Positions 37,465 through 44,964 of a stretch of DNA of 59,303 bases are shown here, one piece after another. Position numbers and translations under genes: made by a program. Origin of the DNA: Propionispora hippei DSM 15287 (GTDB taxonomy: Bacteria; Bacillota; Negativicutes; Propionisporales; Propionisporaceae); NCBI RefSeq assembly GCF_900141835.1, contig NZ_FQZD01000023.1, forward strand, positions 1-59,303, given 5' to 3'. Below the pieces are notes generated by a model that did no database searches, was not told where the DNA came from, and worked only from the letters and a program-made list of their open reading frames with translations. Position 1 is the stretch's first letter, and every line of letters starts with the position of its first letter.

Positions 37465-38340
37465 TTATTTCTTCACTTTGGTGATAGGAATAAAACCGTT
37501 TTTCTCTACATAGGTTTCCTGGAATTCTTTGCTCATAACATAGTCAATGAAGGCTTTCACCGCACCGGTGGCTTCCCCCTTGGTATACATATGCTCATAG
37601 GCAAAGATAGTGTACTTGCCGCCGATAACCGCATCAGGGCTGTACTTTACACCGTCTACCGCCAAGGCTTTCACCGTGTTGTCGGCGTAAGCGGCGTCAA
37701 CGTAGCCGATAGCACCGGGTGTGCTGGCAATCGCCGAACGAACCGCACCGTTAGAATCCTGAATAACGGCATTGTCAGTAAAAGCGGCACCTTTCAGTAC
37801 CAGATCACTGATGGTAGCGCGGGAACCGGAGGATTTAGCCCGGTGAATCAAGGTGATTTTTTCATCCTTGCCGCCCACATCTTTCCAATTAGTAATTTTA
37901 CCGGTCAGAATATCGACATATTGCTGTTTTGTCAGATTATCCAGAGTCACATCCTGATTGGCAATAAATACGAACGGTGCTACTGCGACCTGATGATCAA
38001 CCAGGCCTTTATCTTTATATTCAGCCGGCAGATCAACATCGGAGTTGCCGATATTCACCGAACCTGCCGCAACCTGATTCATCCCGGTGAAGGAGCCGCC
38101 GCCGGCGATATTGATCGTCACCTTGTCATGTTTTTTCTGGAATTCCTCCTGGGCTGGTTTGAGAAGTGGCAGCAACGCCGTCGAACCTGAGGCCGTTACC
38201 GTACCTTCCACTTTAGCCTCAGCCGGCTGGCTTTTTCCTTCAGTGCCTGCCCCCGAGCTACCGCAGCCTGCAATCACACTCATACTTAGAACAAGACCCA
38301 ACAAAGCGGCCAAAGCCTTTGACTTCTGAACAAGTTTCAT
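37465..38340 (-). CDS. pstS: Phosphate ABC transporter substrate-binding lipoprotein PstS
   Basis: 291 residues. Lipoprotein signal with VIAGC lipobox (about residues 21-25), then phosphate-binding segments VTASGSTALLPLL (start of the fold, S/T phosphate contacts), GGGSFTGMNQVAAGSVNIGNSD and HRAKSSGSRATISDLVL (the second phosphate loop, S-G-S-R). The ATG at 38340 has AGGAGG upstream. Three Pho boxes precede it. It starts the pstSCA unit. Confidence 0.97.
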   Translation of the reverse strand: MKLVQKSKALAALLGLVLSMSVIAGCGSSGAGTEGKSQPAEAKVEGTVTASGSTALLPLLKPAQEEFQKKHDKVTINIAGGGSFTGMNQVAAGSVNIGNSDVDLPAEYKDKGLVDHQVAVAPFVFIANQDVTLDNLTKQQYVDILTGKITNWKDVGGKDEKITLIHRAKSSGSRATISDLVLKGAAFTDNAVIQDSNGAVRSAIASTPGAIGYVDAAYADNTVKALAVDGVKYSPDAVIGGKYTIFAYEHMYTKGEATGAVKAFIDYVMSKEFQETYVEKNGFIPITKVKK

Positions 38341-38375
38341 CAAATGAGACCTCCTATTTTTTTGGCTATGTTCTC

Positions 38376-38429
38376 ATTGTAAAGCATGCCCAACTGGCCT
38401 GTGTTAAGCGAATGTTACGGTTTTGTTAA
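38376..38429 (-). promoter_or_regulatory. pstS promoter with three Pho boxes
   Basis: Minus strand TTAACA (38424-38429), GTAACA (38413-38418), TTAACA (38402-38407), 11 bases apart, then 20 bases to TACAAT (38376-38381). It matches the B. subtilis PhoP-box layout. Confidence 0.8.
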
Positions 38430-38472
38430 CTTTCTGCCAATACCTCATCCGTTCCACCCCAACGGCCTTCCG

Positions 38473-38502
38473 AAAAAGGAAAAGCCGGCCAATGCCGGAT
38501 TT
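38473..38502 (-). terminator. Terminator after the EAL-GGDEF gene
   Basis: Minus strand AATCCGGC / GCCGGCTT stem with a short loop, followed by TTCCTTTTTC. Confidence 0.55.
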
Positions 38503-38547
38503 GCGGATTTACACCAACTCTTTAATTACTGAAGAAAGAACAACTGT

Positions 38548-40395
38548 TCAATGGCCGCAGGCTTCAGGCCCAACAAAGTAGCAGCTTTTCCAGATCACTT
38601 TACAGCGTTTTTTTACGCCTCCGGCGGTTTCAGCCAGTGCAGCCGTCGACTTGAACTGGCCGGCCTGATTTTTTACCACGGCAATGGACAGGGAAATCAG
38701 CGGATATTTTTCTTCCACACCATGCCGGTTTTTGGCAATAATATATCCCTTGTTTTTATCCCGCTCGGTATAAAAATCCAAAATCCGGTTATCAAACAAT
38801 TCGATGAGCGACTGGCATAGGACTTCCACCTCCACCTGTTTTACCACGGCGATAAAATCATCGCCGCCAATATGCCCGACAAAACAATCCCGGTTGCCCC
38901 AAAGCATCACCTGCTGTTGAATCATCTGGGCCAGCATGGACAACACCTTGTCGCCGTTGTCAAATCCGTAGGTGTCGTTGTAGGCTTTAAAATTGTCCAA
39001 ATCAAAATAGAGCACGGCAAAATCGGCCCGCCGTTCCAGCTCCAGCCGCAGTTTTTCCTCAATCAGAATATTGCCCGGCAGCCCGCTGAGCGGATTACAA
39101 TGCTTAGCGCGGTTGACCTCCAGTTGAGTAGTTTTTTCCAGCAGGGCTTTTACTGTAGTAATGCCATAATACAGGCCATTGCGCGTTACGATAATATAGT
39201 CATATAAATTTTTTTCCGGACGGGACACGGCGAATTTAGATACCTGGTCCAGGGGCATATAATAATCAACAATCAGCGGATTGCGATCCATAAGCAGGCT
39301 TACCTGCCGCTTGGTGTATACAGCTACGCCGTACTGGGTGCCTAGTCGGCCAAAGAGGGTATTGCGCATCAAAAGACCTACCGGATAACTGTCCTGAACA
39401 ATGGTAATCCCCATTAAGTTGGGATTACAGTCAAAGTGCTCAATAGCCTGCGAGCCGATTATGCTGACTTCAAACGCCGGATCGCGGCGGGCAATATCAC
39501 CGATCGGTATAGTCAGCGGCGTATGAAAGAGTTCTTGCTGCTTTTGCTCCTGCTTGTCTATAACATGCTGCCTGATGGCCGGCAAAATATCGTTAAATTC
39601 CGGCTCTGGCCGGCCCAGGAAAAAACCTTGCCCATAAGGAATGCCAATAGAGATTAAGGTGTTGAGCTCATCAACAGTTTCAATGCCCTCAGCAATAATT
39701 TTCATATTCGTCAATACGGCAAACTCCTGAAAAGCCCGCATCAATGCCTGTTTTAGCGAGTCCTTATCAATATCGCGCACCAGATCCATGTCGATTTTCA
39801 CAAACTGCGGTCTGGTTTCAGCCAGCATTTTCAGGCCCGAATAACCGGACCCGGTATCATCAATCGCAATCTTATAGCCCTGACTGGTATAATTGTCCAG
39901 CACCCGCCGAAAACTTTTATAATCGTTGATTGAAGTTTTTTCGGTAATTTCAAAAATAATTTTGGTTGCGTCAATCTGATAGCTGTCCAGAATTTCCTTG
40001 GTGATACCCTTTTCAAAACGGGCATCGTTGATGATTTTCGGGTCCACATTAATAAACAGCATCTGCATGTCCGACAGATGCTTTGCCTTTTCCAGAGCCT
40101 TTGTCCGGCATAAAAAATCCAAATCCCAAACCTTGCCACTCTGCTCGGCGGCTAAAAACAACAATGCAGGACTCTCCAATGGAGAGGTCTGCGGGCCCCG
40201 GCTCAAGGCTTCATAACCGGCAACCGTCCCATTGGCTAACGATACAATCGGTTGAAAAACCGGCCGGATTTGTTTATTGGCAAGAATCTGCTCAAACTCC
40301 TGTAGCATATCTGACGTGATCATCGTATCATTCATTGCACCATCTGCGGCACGGTTAGCCGGTTTTTTTGAGGCTTCCCACTTAAGTGCCAGCAC
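38548..40395 (-). CDS. EAL-CBS-GGDEF cyclic-di-GMP signalling protein
   Basis: 615 residues, start GTG with GGAGG seven bases upstream. N-terminal EAL phosphodiesterase domain (about 30-280) with GYEALSRG, FINVDPKIIND, FEITEKT, IAIDDTGSGYSG, VKIDMDLV, IAEGIET and GQGFFLGRPEP, so its catalytic residues look intact. The middle (about 300-425) fits a CBS pair. The C-terminal GGDEF domain has NPLSGLPGN, YFDLDNFKAYND and HIGGDDF, a variant G-G-D-D-F that can still be active in some proteins. No membrane segment. It lies between pstS and the lipid operon but has no Pho box that I can see. It could make or break c-di-GMP. Confidence 0.93.
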   Translation of the reverse strand: MLALKWEASKKPANRAADGAMNDTMITSDMLQEFEQILANKQIRPVFQPIVSLANGTVAGYEALSRGPQTSPLESPALLFLAAEQSGKVWDLDFLCRTKALEKAKHLSDMQMLFINVDPKIINDARFEKGITKEILDSYQIDATKIIFEITEKTSINDYKSFRRVLDNYTSQGYKIAIDDTGSGYSGLKMLAETRPQFVKIDMDLVRDIDKDSLKQALMRAFQEFAVLTNMKIIAEGIETVDELNTLISIGIPYGQGFFLGRPEPEFNDILPAIRQHVIDKQEQKQQELFHTPLTIPIGDIARRDPAFEVSIIGSQAIEHFDCNPNLMGITIVQDSYPVGLLMRNTLFGRLGTQYGVAVYTKRQVSLLMDRNPLIVDYYMPLDQVSKFAVSRPEKNLYDYIIVTRNGLYYGITTVKALLEKTTQLEVNRAKHCNPLSGLPGNILIEEKLRLELERRADFAVLYFDLDNFKAYNDTYGFDNGDKVLSMLAQMIQQQVMLWGNRDCFVGHIGGDDFIAVVKQVEVEVLCQSLIELFDNRILDFYTERDKNKGYIIAKNRHGVEEKYPLISLSIAVVKNQAGQFKSTAALAETAGGVKKRCKVIWKSCYFVGPEACGH

Positions 40396-40585
40396 ATTGG
40401 TTCCTCCGATAACATTTTTTTATTCTATTAAGCAACTGTTTTTTAGGGAACCGCTGATTTAATGAGCCTGCCGGCCTGGCGAGAGATTTTTTCGACTGGC
40501 AAGGAAGCAAAAGCGCAGGAATAGCGGCCCCTATTTCAAAATTTTGCTGCCGCAGCCAGACGGAAAAAGATCCGCCAGTGATTCG

Positions 40586-40728
40586 CCCACTTTGAAAGTA
40601 CAAATTAATTTGCGGGAATTTTTTCGTAAGGCAAGGCGGAGGAGACGCACCTATCGAACATAGGTAAGTCGACGACAACGAGGCCTTGCGGAAAAAGGAC
40701 CGTAAAGGAATTGTATTTTCAGAGTTGG
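40586..40728. repeat. Repeat family B, copy B4
   Basis: Contains GCAAGGCGGAGGAGACGC, CACCTATCGAACATAGGT and AAGTCGACGACAACGAGGCC in the family order, ending near GACCACTAGT. It is the more divergent of the two B copies here. Confidence 0.6.
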
Positions 40729-40897
40729 TTGACCACTAGTACCTTGTCAATCCTAAAGCTGTAAGAATAATGGCGAGGCTATTTTTCGCGAGACAAGGCG
40801 GAGGAAGGAGGCATACCGTTAGTATGCCTCCTGACGACAACGAAGGCTTGCGGAAAATAGGCCGTCAGTATTCACAGGTTTAGGGTTGATGAGGTAA
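40729..40897. repeat. Repeat family B, copy B1
   Basis: Imperfect palindrome: left end TACCTTGTCAATCCTAAAGC mirrors the complement of the right end TTTAGGGTTGATGAGGTA. The centre is GGAGGCATAC-CGTTA-GTATGCCTCC. It is close to B2 at 28376-28540. Confidence 0.8.
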
Positions 40898-40917
40898 GTC
40901 GGTGGTTCCCTTCGCGG

Positions 40918-41634
40918 TTACCCGCCGTTCAAACTCTGCTGCGGCAGCCCAACCTGTTCGGAAAACCGTTGCAGTAAGCCGGCTGTAGTGCGTTGGGCCA
41001 GCGGTAACAATACCCGTGTTGCCGAGCGAAAGTCCGTAATACTTGCCGTTTCATTCACCCACTCGAGCAGATCGGCAGCAACTAACGCGTTATGTAAAGC
41101 AAGCCGGCAGGGGTGCTCACTGTCATATACGCCCTGTCCTTCGACGGCAAACTCGTGATGATGCTGCTCGGCCCAGCGTTCATACTCGCGGTGACCGCAA
41201 AACAGTTTGGCTCTGGCATGGTGCGGCACACACACATCCTGCAGCAGGTGCGCCGCCGCTCCCAAAAAGAATACGGCCTTGGCGATTTCGCCAAACTCAA
41301 AGTGCTGCAATCCCCGGTTGTAATAACTCTGCAGTTCGGCGAGAGCATTGCTAAAATGCCACAATCCCCTGCCACTGACCGGATCAAAGTAATGGCCGGC
41401 ATTTTTCCAGCCGCCGTCCGCCCAGTAGACGCCAGCGTTCAATTCAGCCAAATAACTTTCAAAAAACACCGCGCTCCCCATGAGTCCGTCTTTTTTCAAA
41501 GTAGCAACAGCCTGCCTGTTGCAGAATTCATGAGTAATACCCGGACGGTCAAGCAGACCCTGCAACGGACTGGCTATCGCCAGCATCAGCGTTGTACCGG
41601 AATATTTCACAGAAGGAGATTGGCTCCCTTGCAC
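40918..41634 (-). CDS. Zinc-dependent phospholipase C-family protein, no signal peptide
   Basis: 238 residues of the zinc phospholipase C fold (alpha-toxin / B. cereus PLC group). The putative zinc ligands appear in order and spacing: His35 (ITHEF), Asp73 (YWADGG), His81 (AGHYFDP), His129 and Asp133 (AAHLLQD), His139, His148 and Glu152 (GHREYERW). The secreted enzymes start with a ligand Trp created by signal-peptide cleavage; here there is no signal peptide and no such Trp, so the protein is probably cytoplasmic. GTG start with GAGGAG. It lies 25 bases after a diacylglycerol-type glycosyltransferase gene and shares its Pho-box promoter. Inferred role: release of diacylglycerol from phospholipid. 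Activity is not certain. Confidence 0.75.
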   Translation of the reverse strand: MQGSQSPSVKYSGTTLMLAIASPLQGLLDRPGITHEFCNRQAVATLKKDGLMGSAVFFESYLAELNAGVYWADGGWKNAGHYFDPVSGRGLWHFSNALAELQSYYNRGLQHFEFGEIAKAVFFLGAAAHLLQDVCVPHHARAKLFCGHREYERWAEQHHHEFAVEGQGVYDSEHPCRLALHNALVAADLLEWVNETASITDFRSATRVLLPLAQRTTAGLLQRFSEQVGLPQQSLNGG

Positions 41635-41659
41635 ACAGCATCACTCCTCGCCCACCGAT

Positions 41660-42811
41660 TTAGAAACCAGCTACGATTCCCCGTTTATCGAAGCGGCGGC
41701 TGATAATAGCGGCAATCGCTTCCGCCGCCCTTGGCTGTCCAAGCTTTTGTGCATTCTCCTGTACAAAAGCCGCAATATTGCCGTTCACAATCATGCCGGT
41801 CAGGAGCCGTTTTAATTCAGCGTCATTTCTTACCCAGAACGCCGCTCCTTTGGCATCCAAGTAAGCTGCATTTTCCTTTTCCTGGCCCGGAATCGGCGCA
41901 TACAGCAACATTGGCAGTTTCATACTCAGCGCCTCACTGATCGTCAGGGCACCCGGTTTAGTAATCAGTACATCGGCCGCCGCCATCAGTTCCGGCACCT
42001 GACTGGTGTAGCCCAGCAGCTTGACCGGATGGCCGGAAGCCCCTGTAACCACTTTTAATTTTTTATACAATTTCCGATTCTTACCTGCCACCACCACCAG
42101 TTGCAGCGGCAGGGCAATTTCATTCAGCACATAAATCGCCTGGCTCACGCCACCCAGCCCCAAACCACCGCCCATGAGCAGCACGGTGTGGCAATCAGCT
42201 GCCAGCCCCAGCCGCCGGCCGGCTGCCGACCGGTCTACAGCCTGGGAAAACCGGGAATCAATGGGAATGCCGGTTACATTTATTTTAGCCGCGGCTACAC
42301 CTTGCTCCAGCAAAGCCTCCCGCAATTCCGGCACGGCAACGAAATAACAATCCACTTCCGGATATACCCACAGACGGTGTACAGCAAAGTCAGTGATCAC
42401 ACCTATTAGCGGGATATGGATTCTCCCCTTCCGCTTCAAATAGGCGGCCGCGCCGCAGGAAAATGGATGGGTCGCAATCAGCCAGTCCGGTTGATAAGTT
42501 TCAATAATTTCCATCATACTTTCCTGTAAAACCCGGGCCATTAGGGTTCCCATTCCCGTTCCCTGCCGGCCGTTTTGGGTCCACCGGTATAAAACATCGT
42601 ATATATTAGGTGACAAACGGAGCATTGTCAGATAGGTTTCCTTCATAAAGCCAGTCAGATAAGACCTTTCGCCATCCATAAAATCAACTACCGTAATCTG
42701 TGCCAGCGGATATCTGCTTTGCAGTGCGCCGGCAAGCGCGTTCGCCGCCCGGTCATGGCCCGAACCAATAGAAGCCGACAAAATCAAGATGTTTTTGATT
42801 TGCCTCGACAT
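41660..42811 (-). CDS. MGDG-synthase / UgtP-type diacylglycerol glycosyltransferase (GT28)
   Basis: 383 residues from the ATG at 42811 (GGGAGG upstream). The N-terminal MGDG synthase domain has ILSASIGSGHDRAANAL (about 9-25) and VITDFAVHRLWVYPEVDCYFV; the C-terminal nucleotide-sugar half has LLMGGGLGLGG, LLGYTSQVPELMAAADVLITKPG and PIPGQEKENA. These are the marks of the plant MGDG synthase and Bacillus UgtP family, which add sugar from UDP-sugar to diacylglycerol. First gene of a two-gene operon with the phospholipase, divergent from phoR. Pho boxes in the divergent gap suggest expression under phosphate limitation. Sugar specificity cannot be read. Confidence 0.9.
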   Translation of the reverse strand: MSRQIKNILILSASIGSGHDRAANALAGALQSRYPLAQITVVDFMDGERSYLTGFMKETYLTMLRLSPNIYDVLYRWTQNGRQGTGMGTLMARVLQESMMEIIETYQPDWLIATHPFSCGAAAYLKRKGRIHIPLIGVITDFAVHRLWVYPEVDCYFVAVPELREALLEQGVAAAKINVTGIPIDSRFSQAVDRSAAGRRLGLAADCHTVLLMGGGLGLGGVSQAIYVLNEIALPLQLVVVAGKNRKLYKKLKVVTGASGHPVKLLGYTSQVPELMAAADVLITKPGALTISEALSMKLPMLLYAPIPGQEKENAAYLDAKGAAFWVRNDAELKRLLTGMIVNGNIAAFVQENAQKLGQPRAAEAIAAIISRRFDKRGIVAGF

Positions 42812-42855
42812 ATTGTCCCGCCTCCCTAAACATCGCATTCTATGATTACAATGAT

Positions 42856-42920
42856 AGCATATCACAGACAAATTGTACTACTTGTTAAGCACATATTAAC
42901 TCTTGTTAATTTTTTGTTAA
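42856..42920 (-). promoter_or_regulatory. Pho-box cluster before the glycosyltransferase-phospholipase operon
   Basis: Minus strand TTAACA at 42915-42920, 42904-42909 and 42883-42888 and TTAATA at 42894-42899, with spacing 11, 10, 11. Then 21 bases to TATGCT (42856-42861), a possible -10. The orientation and the 21-base gap equal those at pstS, pstC and pstB. The cluster could also influence the divergent phoR. Confidence 0.7.
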
Positions 42921-42957
42921 ATAAAGCCGCCGCCGCCGGCATAGCCGGCTATAGGCA

Positions 42958-42987
42958 TTGCACGGTCTTAATCAAAGGCTGTATAAT
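42958..42987 (+). promoter_or_regulatory. phoR promoter
   Basis: TTGCAC (42958-42963), 18 bases, TATAAT (42982-42987), about 32 bases before the phoR start. Confidence 0.6.
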
Positions 42988-43018
42988 GAAGGCATTATAT
43001 TTCCGGGAGGTGTCGGCT

Positions 43019-44818
43019 ATGTTCCGCTGGGGAATCCGCTCCAGACTGCTTGTTTCTTTTTTATTGCTGGGGATTATTACCCTGTCTTTATTGGGCGGCT
43101 ATATTCTCTGGTACTTTTACCAACACAACCTGGAGAGCCTGACCAGCAACTTATTAACCCACGCCCAGGTTACCGAGCAGTTCCTGCTTCATTCCATGCA
43201 TACCCCGGAGGGCAAAGCCTCCCTTGATCCGGAGGTCAAGGAACTGGCCGCCAAAAATAATCTGCGGATTACGATAGTCGATACGGCCGGAACGGTGTTG
43301 GCCGACTCGTGGGAGAATCCGGAAATGCTGGAAAATCATCTGTCCCGGCCGGAAATCAGCGACGCTATCCGCCAGGGTACCGGCACCAGCATCCGCTATA
43401 GTACTACCTTGCATCAGAATCTATTATATGCGGCTATTCCCATCCGGCAGCAGGGTGAACTATTAGGAGTAGTCCGTATCGCCAGTACGCTGGCCTATGT
43501 AGAGGCCGGGTTCGGCCAAATCCGCTCGGCCGTGCTGGCTGCGCTCTTCCTGGTCGCGCTGCTGACCATTCTGCTTAGTTTGCGGCTGGCCAAGCACTAC
43601 ACGGCACCGCTGGAGGAGATCACCAGCGCTGCCCTCGCTATTGCCAACGGAGACCTTAAACGTCGTGTCCACACCCACACCGGCGACGAGCTCGACTTTC
43701 TGTCTCAGGCGCTAAACAATCTGGCATCCAATCTGGATGACAAAATTCATGAAGCCCAGGCAGAAACGCAGAAGCTATCGCTAATTTTACAGCATATGGA
43801 TAATGCCGTTATCCTGCTTGATCGCTACGGCCGGGTTACGACCATCAACAAAATGGCCAAAGACACCTTTTCCATTGCCGATGCCATGATGGGGCAGCAT
43901 AATCTGCAGGTTATCGGCAATAGCCTGCTTAATCAGGCTATTCAGGAGACCCTCCAGTCTTCCGTAAACAAATCGATTGACTTAAAAACCAATATCGGCG
44001 GCAACAAACGGGTATTCCGGGTTTTTGTCGCACCCACCATTGACCCTGAACAGGAAACTACAGGTGTTCTTACCGTGTTCCACGATATAACCGTACTGCA
44101 GGAAATCCACGAGCGTCAGGCCGAGTTTGTGGCCAACGCCTCGCATGAACTAGCCACCCCGCTGACCGCCATTAAGGGCTTTGCTGAAACGCTGCTGGAC
44201 GGCGCCCTCCAGGACCCTGAGCTGAGCAGCCGCTTTGTCAGCATCATCCACAACCAGGCTGAACGCATGCACCGGCTGGTAGAGGACTTGCTGCAACTGG
44301 CCAAGCTTAATTCCCAGGAATACCGTCAGCAAATCAGTCTGGAACCGGTCAAGCTGCAGCCACTATTAGAGACGGTAGTTCAGGAACTACTGCCGAATAT
44401 CGAACGAAAAGAACAGCATCTGTCGCTGGAAGTGGCAGAAAACCTGACGATTCCCGCTCATCCTGACTGGTTAAAACAGGCGTTAGTCAATTTACTGGAC
44501 AACAGCAACAAATACACACCCAACGAAGGAAAAATTATCATTACAGCCTGGCAGGAAGCGGCCCAGGCCTGTATCAGAATCCAAGATACCGGTCTGGGCA
44601 TTCCGGCCCAGGACCTGCCCCTGATTTTCGAACGGTTTTACCGGGTGGAACGGGCCCGGACCCGCAGCACCGGCGGTACCGGGCTGGGGTTGGCCATTGT
44701 CAAATTCATTACCGAAATGCATGGCGGCCAGATTGACGTAACCAGCGAACTCAACCAAGGCACGGCCTTCACCTTACGGCTGCCGCTTGGCCCGACGACG
44801 GAAAAACAATCAGAATAG
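43019..44818 (+). CDS. phoR: PhoR-type sensor histidine kinase with PAS domain
   Basis: 599 residues from the ATG at 43019 (GGGAGG upstream); a longer frame from 42842 covers the promoter and is not used. TM1 (about 10-32), extracytoplasmic Cache-like sensor (about 40-165, ITIVDTAGTVLADSWENPE), TM2 (170-188), HAMP (190-240), PAS (about 250-350), HisKA with His376 in NASHELATPLTAIKG and HATPase with DTGLGIPAQD and GGTGLGLAI. This is the PhoR/WalK layout. It lies away from phoB (49835) on the other strand, but sits within the phosphate island, so phoR is likely rather than proven. Confidence 0.85.
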   Translation: MFRWGIRSRLLVSFLLLGIITLSLLGGYILWYFYQHNLESLTSNLLTHAQVTEQFLLHSMHTPEGKASLDPEVKELAAKNNLRITIVDTAGTVLADSWENPEMLENHLSRPEISDAIRQGTGTSIRYSTTLHQNLLYAAIPIRQQGELLGVVRIASTLAYVEAGFGQIRSAVLAALFLVALLTILLSLRLAKHYTAPLEEITSAALAIANGDLKRRVHTHTGDELDFLSQALNNLASNLDDKIHEAQAETQKLSLILQHMDNAVILLDRYGRVTTINKMAKDTFSIADAMMGQHNLQVIGNSLLNQAIQETLQSSVNKSIDLKTNIGGNKRVFRVFVAPTIDPEQETTGVLTVFHDITVLQEIHERQAEFVANASHELATPLTAIKGFAETLLDGALQDPELSSRFVSIIHNQAERMHRLVEDLLQLAKLNSQEYRQQISLEPVKLQPLLETVVQELLPNIERKEQHLSLEVAENLTIPAHPDWLKQALVNLLDNSNKYTPNEGKIIITAWQEAAQACIRIQDTGLGIPAQDLPLIFERFYRVERARTRSTGGTGLGLAIVKFITEMHGGQIDVTSELNQGTAFTLRLPLGPTTEKQSE

Positions 44819-44833
44819 TAGTTCCCCTCACTG

Positions 44834-44871
44834 CCAACCGCGGAGCGATAACATCGTTTCGCGGTTGGTTT
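44834..44871 (+). terminator. Terminator after phoR
   Basis: CCAACCGCG / CGCGGTTGG stem with a 17-base loop, followed by TTTT. Confidence 0.85.
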
Positions 44872-44964
44872 TACCTGATTTTAAAGAAACCATAACTCAT
44901 AGCCCGCCGGCTTCGCATATACTGTATATAGGCAGGTCAATATTCTCAGGAAAGAGGGATTGTA

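Larger units (their letters stand above)
40444..40911. repeat. Repeat family A copy A1, interrupted by two family B copies
   Basis: The left part (40444-40585) follows the 49672 copy base by base over most of its length, beginning TAGGGAACCGCTGATTTAA. The right end, GTCGGTGGTTCCCT, appears only at 40898-40911. Between them lie two family B elements (40586-40728 and 40729-40897). This fills the gap between the EAL-GGDEF gene and the phospholipase gene; no gene is present. Confidence 0.75.

Noticed and set aside
42842..43018. N-terminal extension of phoR to 42842
   Set aside because: It would place the coding region over the Pho boxes and the phoR promoter; GGGAGG before 43019 gives a better start.
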